Source of the DNA: Kwoniella bestiolae CBS 10118
Lineage: Eukaryota > Basidiomycota > Tremellomycetes > Tremellales > Cryptococcaceae
DNA length: 64,000 nucleotides
Assembly: GCF_000512585.2 (NCBI RefSeq)
Contig: NC_089245.1
Coordinates: forward strand, 1,302,001 to 1,366,000
Reading direction: 5' to 3'
Shown here: positions 49,526 to 62,594 of the stretch, piece after piece
Position numbering within the stretch: the stretch's first letter is position 1
How the letters are laid out: the number at the start of each line of letters is the position of its first letter
Notes under the pieces: model-generated
Seen by the model: only the letters and a program-made list of their open reading frames with translations
Told to the model about the DNA's origin: nothing
Database searches by the model: none
Position numbers and translations under genes: made by a program

Positions 49526-52500
49526 TTATTTCTTTTCCCTAGGCCACTACAGTCACCCCACACAGTCAGCATCACCCCTCCTGATCCACGTAAGATAATT
49601 ATCCAAACTCACACTCTTATAACACTCATACAATAGCTGCTGTCCCTCTCTAATCCCTCTCGACCCATCCCCACCTTGTATCCTCTCCTCACACAGCCTG
49701 ATCTTAACTTTCAGTGCCTTCCTTCCACCATTCCTTTCCACACAGTCTCGGATGGGTAATCCACATGATTTCTCGCAAAAGGGACATCTCGCTGTTATTG
49801 CGGGCGTCAGAGGTGGAGAATCAGGTATCTCAATGACCTCGTGTGTGTTTTTAGGTGTCTTCTTTGCTGAAGAAGCTTTTGTCTTGGGTTTTGGGGTTTT
49901 CACGGGTGTAACTGCATGACCATTCGTACTATCACTCGGGGCGATCAAATTCGAAGGTGTGAGATTATTATGTGACGAAGAAGGGACAGCAAGATTCTGA
50001 GCGCGTGCCATTCCATTGGGTAATCTGCCAGCTTTAATGAGGAACGATCGAGTTCTCTCGAGAGTCTTGAGAGCTATCGTCTGTCATTTCCACAATCAGC
50101 TTATCTCGTCCGTTAAAACGTAAAACGAAGGAAGGGTGTCAGGTAGCAGTCCAACTCACTTTATCAGGTGCTGAATCGTTACTCTCCATGATCGCTTTAC
50201 TAATAGCTTGTATATCCTCGACCGACGAAAGGTTATCGCATTCCCTCAGGTCATGCGGTCCAGAACAGAATTGACAACTTGGCGGAGCAGAGTCCATCAG
50301 GTTATTCAACAAGGATTCCGATAGATTGGGAGCCTGAGGGTGGGTAGGTCGGTCATGCGGTTGTGCTTGTAATATAGCTGTATGCGTGCTTGGTCCTGCG
50401 ACAGAGCCAGGATCAGGTGTAGTCCCATTCGACATGTCATCTCCCTTCCTTCGTATGCGCGGTGCAGGAGCAACAGGAGCAGCTACGTTCCTTGGTGGAA
50501 CTACCAATCCAACATTCGGTGGTATATTCGGGACCGCCATATCACCATTCACCACCACCTCCCCTCTACTGACCAGTAAGAGCGAGACAGTCCTGATTTG
50601 TTCAGGTAATGAGAAGTATTGAGTCTGATTCATCGATGATAAGTGCGTGTCCACCTCTTCGGCTAACACTCTATATCGCTCCACCCTCTCTTCGGGTGGT
50701 AGTTCAGGTAAAGCGATCAAGGCCCATCGACGGATATTCTTCTCGTTACCAAACTCCCGCAGTATGTGATACATCAAATTCAACACCTGTCTAGCTTCGG
50801 CGTATCGCTGTTCAAGGATATGTTGTTTGACCTGCTGTGCAGGTGTTACTTGATGATAGTGATTATTGGGAGGGTGAACAATACCATTAACAGCTTGTTG
50901 TGATTTTCGGAATAGTTCGGCTTGTTTCTGTTCAAGTCGTCTTCGTTTTCTAGCCTCCTTGTCTTCCTTATCACGAGGTCGTTTGGAAGGTCCAGTGTGA
51001 GGTGGTGGATGGATGTTATCGCCAAGTCCCGGTAAAGTAGGATGCGGTAGCGATAGCGGAATCGTTAGAGGGTTATTGCTTGGTCCAGGTACACTAGGTA
51101 TATTGCTCTCTCCTCTCCCCAATATCTGATCTAAGCCCAGACCTCGTAGCTCCGAGGGCATGTTGGAATCTGGGAACTCATTATACTCGCTATCCTCGCT
51201 CTCGGCATTACTGCCCTTCCCATCGTAATCCGACGATCCATCCAATATACCTTTCCCCTTTCCCTTCCCCTTTTTATGTTTATTGTTCTTCGTAGGGGTA
51301 TCACCATCCGACAGAAAGCTCAAATCGACGTTATTCACGTTCGTAGCAGCTTTTCGTTTCTTCTTCGTCTGATCCTTCATCATCTGCTGTAATTTCTCTT
51401 GTCGTTCCTTCTCCATCGCATCGATGATATACTCCCAATTGATTTCTCTCCCATCACCATCATCCTGGTTCTCATCCGCAATATTTTGTAGTTGATTCTG
51501 ATCGGCTTCCCATATCTTTGCAAATCCAAATTGTTGATTTGACTTGATTTTAGAAGATTCGACCGTACCGTCCGCTATGGCTTTCTCCCGTTCTTCCATC
51601 TCCTTCGCTTCTGCCTCGGCATCAGCCTCGACTTTATCGATCAGCTCGTCGACATTCTTGGAATTGTACACTATGTCAGGAATGTTCATTCCTCCTTGAT
51701 TGGAGTAGACCGCTTCCACACCGCGTAACAGCAAATCATCGATATCGCCTTCTTCAGATTCTTTACCCATCTGTTGGACAACTAGGTGGTCGAGTACCAT
51801 CTTCTTCTTTCCCTTGTTGATGATGTTTTCTGCGACGATGCTAGATCAGCTGTGTTTCTCCCAAGTGCTGCTGACAATCGGCTTACTTACCTTCCACTGA
51901 CCCCTTGACCATAAGCTTGAACACCAATACCTTCTTTTTCTGACCATATCGATGACTTCTTGCGATTGCCTATCAATTCCATACAGTGTTGTTAGCTTTC
52001 TATATGCATGTTTTATGCATCAGCCAGCTCACCTGAAGGTCCTGATGAGGGTTGAAATCCGGGTCGAAGAGTATGACTAAAATCGCACAGCATAATTACA
52101 TCAGCCTGTCTGCCTACCTCACGATGAATGGGAGCTATAAATGTGAAGGCTGGAATGACATACCAGTATCAGCAGTCGCCAGATTAATACCCACTCCACC
52201 CGCTCTGGTAGTGAGTAGAAAAACATCGTATTCCGAATTAGGCGCATTGAAAAGGTCCATAAATTTCTGTCGTTGGGCTTGTTGGACGTCCCCGTCAAGT
52301 CGAAGGAATTTTACGTTCTCGCCGTAGAGAAAGTCCTCGACTTTAGATGGTAGAAAGGAGAAGGATATCCATGTCAGCTTCACTCCTTCACGTACGTTGG
52401 ATCCCGTGGGTAGGAGAGTTGAGGACTTACTTCTGTCCAAGGCTATTTTGAACTACCATCACCCCCCAAAATATCAGCTCACTCTCTCTGTTTCCCCAGT

Positions 52501-52871
52501 GACGAGGGAAAGTAGGGAAGAAAGGTGAGCTCACCTGACTAAACAGCAATACTCTATGTCCCCTCTCCTTCAACTTCGGCAAAAGCAACTTAAGAAACAT
52601 CAATTTCCCACTAGCTTCTATCAGCTGTTTATGCTGTTCCATCTCTGGTATATCGAATGATTCGAGCTCCGGTTCAGTCAGGTATGGGTGCTGACATATC
52701 TTCCGGAGCTGATTCAATGGGGAATATTGAATCAGTACTTATAGGAACACTGAAGGAAGAGAAGCCTATCGCTGGTAGATGCGGACAGACGAGAAGGCCA
52801 AAGCAGAAGAGAGGAAAGAGGATGAGACCCACCTCCATAAGGATATTCTTGATAGTTCTAACGGGCGCCAT
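49526..52871 (-). CDS. CHD/Mi-2/Mit1-like SNF2 protein lacking its N-terminal ATPase lobe
   Basis: The first ATG (52871) opens MAPVRTIKNILMEL-RKICQHPYL, the linker just before helicase lobe 2 in CHD remodellers. Lobe 2 is complete: KERGHRVLLFSQFK, IEDFLYGENVKFLRLDGD, VFLLTTRAGGVGINLATADT, ILFDPDFNPHQDLQAIARSH then RYGQKKKVLVFKLMVKGSVE and the NIINKGKKKMVLDHLV brace. A charged tail follows, then Cys clusters CQFCSGPHDLREC and CPFCEKSC as in Mit1/CHD proteins. Lobe 1 (Walker A, DEAH box), chromodomains and PHD are absent: upstream lie only about 640 bases before the MetRS stop, with an in-frame TGA before the ATG. The last splice (AGT-TGG, branch GCTGAC) gives SWPREKK and TAA 49526. It cannot bind ATP on its own; it may be a pseudogene, split gene or assembly break. 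Confidence 0.82.
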
Positions 52872-53250
52872 CTTGCCTACTGCCCTTCAGATTCCAGCGC
52901 AAGGCCAGAGGCAAGAGTGATGTTTCTGGTGGTGTTCTTCCTGGAGATAAGACGGAAGGAAGGGAAGAAAAGCAGAGGGAAGTTGCCTAGAAGTTGAGGG
53001 TTTGATGATGTTCGTACTTTGCACTTGGAATTTCTTGTTGACAACGCGTTCGAGCTGATTCCGACGGAACTTTGCGATGATACAACTGAAGAAGGTTCTT
53101 AGGTTGATTGATTAGATAGATAGTTGGACTATACGATACGATTATATCGTTGACTGATAGATATATATCAGGTTAGAAAGAAGAGAACAAGAAGACGATA
53201 CCTTCTCTCTATTCATTTCACCCCGAGTATACTTATCTACACCCCCCCTC
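52872..53250. promoter_or_regulatory. Region upstream of the truncated SNF2 gene
   Basis: A 379-base region where the missing SNF2 lobe 1 would be expected. Translating the minus strand gives no helicase motif I/II sequence. It contains GATAGATATATATCAGG near 53.16 kb, a possible TATA element in either direction. Confidence 0.5.
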
Positions 53251-53424
53251 ATGCTCTTTTATCATTCAACCAAAGAAAAGGGGAACCCTCTACAAAGGAT
53301 CAAGAACTTCTGGCTAAAGGTCATTAAGAAGGAACGTACCCTCGATCATGCACACCAGGCAGTGAACAAAGGAGTGCCAGTCACTCCTGATCCTACCCCT
53401 GTCCCCGAGATTTCAAGAATATAG
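53251..53424 (+). CDS. Small 57-aa protein candidate
   Basis: An uninterrupted 58-codon frame: MLFYHSTKEKGNPLQRIKNF ... KKERTLDHAHQAVNKGVPVT ... DPTPVPEISRI, stop TAG. The composition is protein-like: a basic amphipathic middle and a Pro-rich VTPDPTPVPE end. A pyrimidine-rich leader and a TATA-like TATATATC (about 53.16 kb) lie upstream. It sits between the truncated SNF2 gene and MetRS, on the opposite strand. I do not recognise a family. It could be a real short gene or chance. Confidence 0.45.
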   Translation: MLFYHSTKEKGNPLQRIKNFWLKVIKKERTLDHAHQAVNKGVPVTPDPTPVPEISRI

Positions 53425-53512
53425 ATATATACATGTCGTCTCTACTCTATTCTACTATATATCATCCATCTACTCGGCACAGAGCATATCCCGATGATTC
53501 CATTGTTCCCAT

Positions 53513-56500
53513 TTAACCAGAGATATTAGCCGCTTTCAACTTCTTCCTCAACTCTGCCAATTCATTCTTATATTCCTTAGCCTTAGCTAGCTCCTCATCC
53601 GCATTCCCTTCCTGAACCCCCTTCTTAATCATCGCCACAAGCTTACCCTGACTCTCAATCTTACTTTCCAATTCCTTCTCCTCGGGAGTCTTGTTCTTCT
53701 CAGCTTCCTTTGCAGCTGCTCTCTTGATTTTGGCAATTTCAGCTTGTTTAGCCAAATGAGCTGCCTTCTTGTTATCCACCTTCACATCCTTCACATTGGG
53801 GACTTTACCTCCCTCGGGATGTCCACCCGGTCCGGCCGGTTCCACTTTATCAGCGACTACTGAATCTCCTCCGAACTGCTTTTGCCATGCCTTCTCCTGA
53901 GCTCCGTTGAGGTTCTCGATCTTCTTGAACAAGTATTCGGCTTTACCCAATTTATGTCCTGGTAAGATGTCGATGCAGAATGCGGTTGGTAGTGATCGAG
54001 CAGGAGCGTTGAGTTGTCGTAAGATACCTTCGGTAGTACTTGGCATGAATGGGTGGAATGTGACTGAGAGGAGGTATATCAAGTTGATAGCGTTGAGTAA
54101 AACTTGAGCACATCGTTCAGGTTGGTTCGCCAATAATGCGTTATCCAAGGAGTTATCTTGGAGATATTGATTACCCCTTGCAGAGAGAGACATGGCAACC
54201 GTAAGACCATTTCGTAATTTGGTCTCATCCATACTAGACCTGAACTCGGTCAATCTGCTGTTGATATCATTGACGAAGGCGGCGTCTAATTGGGCAGCAG
54301 GGGTCGATGGGTTTGCCTCTAGAGTGACATCGCCACCGGCAAACCCTTCGGGACCGGGTACCACGGAATCGTATTTGGCGTTGACGAATTTGACCACCTA
54401 TCAAAGGACTCGTTTCAGTATTTCACCTTCAATATAGGAGGTTGAAAGGAACACTCACTCGGTTAACAAAGTTACCCAAGTTAGCCAACAGCTCGTTGTT
54501 GTTCGCAGCAATGAAACTTGACCAAAGGAACGAAGAATCACTGCTCTCCGGTCTCTGAGAGAGAAGGTAGTATCGCCAGACAGATGGTGGTTGACCGGTT
54601 TCCCGAGCGTTGTTACCAAAGACACTGAGGTGTTGTCAGCTTTTCGTTGAAGGCCAATCATATTCAACCAGCTTACCCGATATTCCTACTCTTACTGAAT
54701 TTAGTATCTTCATAGTTCAAATACTCTACAACAGCATGATTAGATTCACGTCACCACAGCCTTCCCAGTCATACTCACGAGTACTCGAAATATCGTGTAA
54801 CATGGTCCATGGCTGACCGGTACCGATCAACATAGAAGGGAAGAGGACGGTGTGGAAGTATACATCTGGAATCAAAATACGTAAGCTGCTTGGAGGGTAG
54901 GATCATGCCGAAACAACACTTACTGTCTTTACCCATGAATTGGTAGAGTTCGACATTATCAGGGTTCTTCCACCATTTCTCCCACTGATCGGTATAAGTA
55001 GCTGTGATCGAGGGATATCCGACTGGGGCGTCGAACTACATGCACACTCTATCAGATCACACTACCAAATGCTCTGCAATTGGTATAGCTAACATACCCA
55101 GACGTCTGTTGTATAGCACCTCGGTTAATTGAATCACATATTCTGTCATTAAAGATGACAACTCACAAATGACCTTCCCTTCCAAAGCCTTATCTTCCTC
55201 CTCATTACCAGTCTTAGGCACCTCGACACCCCATTTCAAATCTCTCGTGACAGCACTGGGTCTCAACCCTTCACCTAACATTCTCGGTTCTACGATTTCC
55301 CCTTTATCAGTTATAACAGCATTACTACCCCATTTACCCTTCACTCTAGCTTTCTGCATCCAATCTTCCAGTTTAGGTTGTAGCAGATCTAATCTCATAC
55401 AAGCGTGAGTGGAAGGTCTGACAGAGACTTTGTGGGTCTTGTTTCGTTTACATCGGGGGTTTTTGAGTTCGGTGGGGGAGGAATAGGTAAGTCCACATTT
55501 ATCACATTGATCTCCTCTTGCGTCCTATACCATCCGGATCATCAGCTGCGTCATTAGATCCAGCGCTTAAGGACAGCTGAGCACGATACTCACGTCATAA
55601 CCACATTGTGGACATGTACCCTCTACGAAACGATCAGCCAAGAACAATTTATCATCTTCACAATATGTCTGATCGGCGGTTTCAAGCTTGAAGAATCCGT
55701 TTTTGTGTAGATCCAAATATACTTGTTGCGTGATCCTATACAGTGAGACCGACATGAGCTGACGGTGCTATTCCATTTACGACTGTGCGAAAGCTCACTT
55801 TGTGTGTTCAGGAGTAGACGTTCTTCCCCATTTATCGAAACTCAGTTCGAACCATCTGGATGAGATGATATCAGCTGTAAACCTCCATATACTCTTATAG
55901 CCGATGCTCACTTGTAAATCTCAGTGTGCAGCAAATGGAATTTCGTGCAGAGCTCCAAAGGTGATACACCCTCTTCCAGTGCCTGCACGTTGGATGTTAG
56001 ACAAAGCTGAGAAAGTATGAGAAGGAAATCTACTTACCTTTGTTTCGGTAGCAGTACCATACTCATCCGTACCACAGACCTAAAGATCCCATGAATAAGC
56101 TCTTCCCATCTTACCATGAGCTTCTGAGCTTACATAGAGAGTTGGAACGTTCAATGTTCGGGAATAACGGGCGAAAACATCTGCTGAGAGGGTCGACCTG
56201 ATATCACAGATGCTCAGTCAAACTACGCCATAGAGGCAACACATATGGGATTAAGTTGACTCACCCAATGATGTTCCCCAGATGCGGTACATTATTGACA
56301 TCTACATCGTTCCATCCCCAATTCCCCTCAAGTCAGATAACCGTCCTTACTCCATTATCCCTCTTTAGGTGCAAGCTTACAAGGTAATGCCGAAGTGATA
56401 AGAACGTTTCTTTCCCCATCTTTTGGAAGTCTAATTTGACCTTGTCAGCTGCCCATGGTCACCATGCCCATCCAACTGAGCTGAACTGGTTTGGTCGGAA

Positions 56501-56582
56501 AGGAGACTCACACAGGCCCTTTAGAGGGATCATGGATATTCATGAGTAGCCCATCAGCCTGACGGATATTCTGACCGCTCAT
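53513..56582 (-). CDS. MES1: Cytosolic methionyl-tRNA synthetase
   Basis: About twelve exons from MSGQNIRQADGLLMNIHDPS. The class I HIGH motif is HLGN in the NVPHLGNIIG region (about 56.28 kb), followed by VCGTDEYGTATETKALEEG. A zinc-binding knuckle is split over CPQCGYD and CDKCGLTYSS. The KMSKS motif is TKFSKSRNIGVFGNNAR (about 54.6 kb). The anticodon-binding helix bundle follows, and a C-terminal WHEP-type helix pair reads EKELESKIESQGKLVAMIKK and DEELAKAKEYKNELAELRKK. The enzyme charges tRNA-Met. A Lys-rich linker with NVKDVKVDNKKAAHL precedes the WHEP unit. Eukaryotic-type, cytosolic: no mitochondrial targeting sequence is evident. Divergent from GRC3. Confidence 0.95.
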
Positions 56583-56930
56583 CTTGATATGTTTCTCTGC
56601 GCTTGCTAGTGATTATGTGTAGCCAAGTTGTTGAGTATCGTTAATGTGTATTTGTAGTAACACCAACAAACGCTTAGACAAAGATAAGAGAATGACAATG
56701 ACACTATAGCTTGAGCACAGTTCCAACATTGATATTCGACATTTGACATTCGACTCAAGCACACCACCACCACCCACCTATCACCCAGATTTGATCCCGC
56801 TTTTTGCGGGGGCCCATCTTAATCAAAAGTTTCCCAAATATTTTGGTTGATCCTAAAAGATGCATCCATCTCTCTCCATCTTAGATTGATATCTCACTAG
56901 ACGGTATCTCAAATACGCGACACACAAAAC
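56583..56930. promoter_or_regulatory. Divergent promoter, MetRS / GRC3
   Basis: A 348-base region shared by two outward-reading genes. It has CACCACCACCACC near 56.76 kb and CGCTTTTTGCGGGG near 56.80 kb. No gene seen. Confidence 0.5.
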
Positions 56931-59588
56931 ATGTCAGCCCTAGCAGCCAGGCGGGCCGCTGCTCTCCTAGCTTCGCAGCACGCTTCTTCCCCTAGCTCGT
57001 CTGCTCCTACGCCCAAAAAACCTCGAACTCCTTTGCCTTCTCCTTCTCCGGAAATAGACGAAAGTGACTCAGAGGGGGAATCAAGTACTTCTCCTTCTCC
57101 ACCTCCGCCTCCTCCCTCGAGCAAAAAAAGGAAACTACGAAAATCATCTCCACCACCTGATATTGCTCCAAGATACGGTAGCACTCCTCAACACCCAGAA
57201 CCTACTTCTGGTATCTCCCAATCAGCGAGATCAACTAGACAACGTCGCTTCTCTCCTTCAGCGCCTGCTGAAATACCTGACTCCGTCTCTGGGGATGAGA
57301 GTGACTCATCAGTGGGAGATAGTGATGCCGACTTGGCAGAGGAGGGTATGAATGATGTGGATGAAGGTAGAGCTCAATGGAGTTTACCTGTAACTTCTGT
57401 GGAGTCTACTCCGGGCCCTTCGAGAGTGAGAGCGAGGTGAGCTATCGATCTGGAAGGCATTTGAATCAGTAGCTGACGTCTTTATACCTTAGGCCGAGTA
57501 TGCAAGATAGCACGAGTAACACTTCCAATTTTATCCCTATCGAGGGCGTCAATATACATAAGATATCGGAGGATGAATTGAAATCTGCTGGGTTGAAAGA
57601 CGATTATTCAGGAGATGGAATGATCATAAACCTATCTAGAGAAGAGGTAAGCTGACGTTTCATGAGTAGTATTCGGAGCCCAGCTGATTCTATTATCCGT
57701 ACAGACACTAATCATCGCTGGTACATACACCTTGACCCCCCTCTCAGGGAGTATTTCCATCTCATCCTGCACACTCTCTCCAAACGGCTCGTCACACCCA
57801 ATTTTCGCCCCTACTTCACATCCTATACCCATCATTTCTTCTTCCTCAACAGCGACTCAGAAAAATGTACCATGGCTGAAGAAGCTCAAGTTATCTAAGG
57901 AGTTCAAACAGGGACAAAACCTCTTCTTAGTAAGAGAGAATCAATGTGGTATCGACGGGTTAAGATATGGTGCTATACCTGGATTCGCTCATATCTGGCT
58001 AGAAGAGGTTGGTAGTTGGGGACTGAAGGGTGTTCATCCTGTATGTTCTCGGTCCCATCCCCCTCCCAGTGATCTACGATTAGCAAAATGCTGATGCGGG
58101 ATTGTATAGGTGACCGGATCATTCTCAACACCGATATATCCTCATGTAACTCCCCCGACCTGGTCAAAAGCCGTGAATTCTCTCCCATCCGCTGAGGAAG
58201 CGATCGAACAACCTTTCGTGGGATTGGTGAAAGGTCCAAAGAGGTCTGGTAAATCCACTTTCGCACGGGCGGTGTTAAATAACCTATTGAAAAGGTATGG
58301 GAGGGCCGCATGGCTGGAATGTGATCTGGGTCAAGGGGAGTTCAGCGCGGGTGGCGTGGTGGGGTTATGGGTTCTGGATAAACAAGTTCTGGGTGAGTAA
58401 CAATCTTCCTGGGTTGTGCTTGATGCCATATGTAAAGGCAAAGCATGAGATGTGGAATAGTCAATACTCTGGATGCGAAGACTGATCTTATCACTTATGT
58501 AAACTATAGGACCCTCATTCACCCATCCTCTTATACCTTATCGAGCCCATTACCTCGGGACATATACTCCTCTAACCTGTCCAGACGAGTACTTGGCGGC
58601 TCTCAAGCATCTATTGGAAATCTACAAATTCGATATCCAGCATTCCTTTTCTTCATCATCTCCCACATCAAGCAAGATCAACAATCAGGTACCACTAGTG
58701 ATAAACACTCAAGGATGGGTGAAAGGCCTGGGAGAAGACCTACTTCGATCGATAGAAGGGATGTCCGAGCCAACTCACATTTACTCTTTCACCTCGCCGT
58801 ACCGGGACGATGAGAACCCTTATGTTAATGGGAATGGATGGACGACATCACCACCATATCAAACCTCGTTCTTACCTGACCCATACGCCGACGGACAGTC
58901 AAATACAGTGAAACATACCACTCTTGATTCGGCACCTATCACACCACTTCAGGCTAGGTTCTCAGCTGCGGATTTTAGGGTATTATCGATTTTATCGTAT
59001 TTCTACTCTTCCCTCCCATCCACACCTTTCAGCGATAACATGGGAAGTAGGATAAGATGGGGCTTCACCAAACCCCTCACATACCTCACTCCGTGGGAGA
59101 TCGAATATGGTCCAGAGGGAGACAAGGCAATAAACAAGATATACATGATAGGAGAAGGTAGTGAAGGTATCGTACCCGAGGATCTGGGATTAGCCCTGAA
59201 CGGAGCGGTAGTAGCTCTTATCGACTTCCTTAATCCCCATCCCTCTTTCGAGGAAGACGATGAAGAAGGAGTCTATGTCCAGGGGAGACAACCACCTTCG
59301 TTGGATGATATAAACTTCCTGGGACTGGGGTTGATAAGGTATATCGAACCTTTCTCTTCCACCGGGGGGAAGATACACATACTCACGCCGTTACCCCCCG
59401 AAGTGCTGGGGAGATGTAAAGGGTTGATCAAGAATGGTGCGATCGAAATCCCGACTCCTGGGTTATTGGATTGGCTGAACCCCCCTCGAAGTGATGGGGA
59501 GATACCGTTCTTTGATAAGAGCGGGGTAGAGGTGGTAGGTGGAGAACGGAGGAGGTGGAGGAAGAATATAATGAGGAAGGGGATGTAG
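56931..59588 (+). CDS. GRC3: Polynucleotide 5'-kinase GRC3 (NOL9-like)
   Basis: About five exons from MSALAARRAAALLASQ. A Ser/Pro-rich, acidic N-terminus is followed by the N-terminal beta domain: FIPIEGVNIHKISEDEL and ETLIIAGTYTLTPLSGSISI. The kinase P-loop is VGLVKGPKRSGKSTFARAVL (Walker A). A Walker B-like WLECDLGQGEFSAGG follows, then LGPSFTHPLIPYRAHYLGTY and PLVINTQGWVKGLGEDLLRS, all typical of the Grc3/Clp1 family. Grc3 works with the nuclease Las1 in ITS2 cleavage during 27S pre-rRNA processing. The C-terminal domain ends RRRWRKNIMRKGM. Converges on VPS5 with 175 bases between stops. Confidence 0.92.
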
Positions 59589-59763
59589 CCTGGATGCACA
59601 TCAAGGATATATCGGAATGAGGTGTAGGGTAAGGATACCTTTGATAGATGAGGTATGAGTAAGAGGTCATACGTATCTTACATACAGCACGAAGTCATAT
59701 AATCATAATGCATCTTATCAACCAAACTGCTATAATACAACCCATCCCCAGTATGACTGAAGA

Positions 59764-62594
59764 CTACGCCCCATTCGCCCCACTCTTCAAACTATGACTC
59801 TTCTCCACAACGCCCGCCAGGGATTTATGAAACCCTTCCCACCTTTCTATCAACCCTTTCTGACCATTTATCAACTCGTTCAAGTACCCTTCCAGTGTCT
59901 TCTTGAACTCTTCGATACGCTCCCTTTCGAACCGTGAGAATTCAGACTTGACAAGTCTGGTCAGGTGCTCAAAGTTATTGTGTTGTTCTCGAACTGTTCG
60001 CTCGGCCTGTTGTGGACCACAACAATAACAAGAATCAGCCATGTGTATTTGAGGGTGACATGATCACATCAATCACAATCCTGAATACCGCGGACAATGA
60101 AAATGATCAGATCCAAGAAGGAAGAGGGAAATACACTAACCTCAGCAATCTCCGCCAAGCTCTGACCCGCCCTATCCCCCAATTTCCCACTATTCCTCAA
60201 CCTCTCTCTATTCCCTTTCAACCTCGTCAACTCCCTCTCAGCGAACTGCCACGCATTCCAAGCTTTCACCCTCCCCGCAAAAGCCACCCTCACACTGGCT
60301 ATGAACCTCACATACTCTTCAGCAAGGTTCAACAGCCGAATCACCTCCTCCTTAGCCTGATTCTCATATATCTCTTTCTCCTCCGATGCAATCGCTGCCA
60401 AACTCGAGAGTGACGTCGAAAGGGATATACCAAGATCACTCTCGCTAAGGGCTGTTAGGCTCTCGCTAAATTCCAATATCGATGTCGAAAGTTCCAATTT
60501 CTGCTTCGAAGACGATTCGATAGATTTACTCAATAACTTCAACTGATTCTCCAAGTTGTTAAGGAAGCCATTACGAGATTCGAACCAATCGTCAAACTCT
60601 GTGAATTTCATTCCTGTCCATCCGCCCAGTATCCCGCCACCACCGCTTCCCGCGCCGAGATGGAGTTGCTGGATCTTCTCATTGGCGATGATCTCCTGTT
60701 TCCTATTCTTCGCGTCGATGCTGAATGAGTCGCTCTCTAGGAACAACCTCAGATCCGGATCAAGTTGTAGGACAGGGTGGGAGGTGATTTTCAGTAAGAA
60801 TCTCTGTAAGGCAGAACGACGGGTCTCGATGAATTGGTCTTGGAATCTTCCGAATGTGTGTTTACCCGGCATGGGGGGGATGATTATACATGGGTTATTG
60901 GATGTGAGGATTTCAGATAACCATAGGAAGTCTGAGAATCTTCGTAGGACCGAGAAATTGCCTTTGCGATAATGCGGCGAGGTGGTGGATGTTCGGACGG
61001 TATAGACTGTATATCCTCTCACGGGATCACCCACTTTAGTTGGATCGGAGACTGTTATTTGGAATACTGGTAGGGAGGATATCTTTCGACGTGGGGAGGT
61101 GGTAGGGGTAGATACGCTTGTTTCGTTTGGGGAAGGAGGTTCGACGGTACTGTCCAGCCGTGATGTTATTGGGGAAGTAGTGGATGATCCAACATTCACA
61201 GAAGCCAAGGCGTCTTCCATGGAAGTTTCACCCCATCCAGACGTGGACTCTTCGTTACTATTACCCCACGTATCGGACCTATTACTCGCACTAACCAAGC
61301 TTGGTCCACCTTTACCGAACAGCCCGTCATCTTGCTCATCATCCAATACTCCCCAGCCTTTCCCGCCAAATCGTGATGAAGGTGGACTGATGATCTCTGA
61401 GGAGGAACTCCATTCCTTATCTGGTACGGGGGGAGCAGACCCGCCTATTGAAAGCGATTTGAATCCGTAATCCTCTTCTGCAGATTGACCGGGCGCATCT
61501 AAGGGTGAGACGGATACTCTATCCGTGGAGGGTGTAGCTAGTACAGAGGACGTTTCTGTATTATTGGTGTTTGTGGGTGGTAGGGGCGTGGGGACCCTGG
61601 AGACTGTTGGAGTAGCTAAAGTGGATTGTGGTAAAGGTATGGATTTGGGCGATTTGATAGTGGGTGTGGTGTCTTCAGGCGAAGTAGGGGATCCTCTTGT
61701 AGGTGTAGCTACTCCCGACGAAGGCTGTTGGGTGTCATCCTCTCTCACAGCTTCTGAAGACGGCACAGTAGGTTTATCTTGCTTGTCCTTCGAGACGTCC
61801 TCAGCATCCTTCTTCTGTTCTGCCACTTCTACGTCCTTCTTCAGCTGTTCATCTTCAGTCTTCACTGAATCGTCCTCTCCTTCCTTTCCCTCGACTTTCT
61901 TCTCCTCCTTGGCGGGTTTCTTCGAAGCAGGAGTAAACACATAACTCTTCTTCTCGACCTTGTTTGTCGTAGCTGGAGAACCAGTCCGGGGAGCAGGCGG
62001 CGCAGATTTCACAAAAGCTTTCTTAAGTGATTGTTCAGGATCAGACTCAGCCATCAGATCTTCATCTATCAATGACGATGGCAAACCTTTCATCTTTGGT
62101 TGGGGAGGTTGGACCTGGGTCGGGGGAGGTTGGAAAGGTTGGTTCGCAGGATCAACCCCTCCATTGCCTATTGGGGCGCCGAACGGACTAGGATCGAATG
62201 GGTTGATACTTGGATCCGCCAACGTGGGAGTATTGAACGAGCTGCTTGCATATACACCTTGTCCAGCTCCTTCATGCTGCTCCTGCTCCCTCGCAGCAAT
62301 CACAGACGGAGGGTCGGGTATCCTCCCTTGGCCTAAGGAATCTTCGTTGATCTTCTGCACATAGGGTGAGATCTCCTCGCGGGGTGAGGAGGGTATACCG
62401 AATGGTCTAGGAGGGGAGGTGGGCTGAGCTGGGGGGAGGATGGTAGATGAGAGGGGTGTGTTGAATGAAGGAGCGGAATCCGAGAAGGGGTTGGCCCATG
62501 GATCGTCGGCTGGTACGGAGGGGGTATCCCATGATGGTCTTTGGGGGGCGGTGGTGGATGATAACAAGGCGGAGAAGGAGGCTTCCTCGTCCAT
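59764..62594 (-). CDS. VPS5: Retromer sorting nexin VPS5 (PX-BAR)
   Basis: Two exons (62594-60141, 60006-59764) give 898 aa. A long Ser/Pro/Glu-rich unstructured N-terminus starts MDEEASFSALLSSTTAPQRP. The PX domain reads FQITVSDPTKVGDPVRGYTV, RKGNFSVLRRFSDFLWL, then IIIPPMPGKHTFGRFQDQFI and ETRRSALQRFL; the RRFSDF and PPxP elements bind PI3P. The C-terminal BAR domain is coiled-coil: FDDWFESRNGFLNNLENQLK through FAERELTRLKGNRERLR and, in exon 2, FSRFERERIEEFKKTLEGYL. Vps5 dimerises with Vps17 on endosomes in the retromer coat for endosome-to-Golgi recycling. The start is the first in-frame ATG. Confidence 0.95.

Noticed and set aside
52900..53150. Minus-strand frames upstream of the SNF2 fragment as a missing helicase exon
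   Set aside because: I translated all three minus-strand frames by eye; none shows lobe 1 motifs, and the space is too short for about 280 residues.
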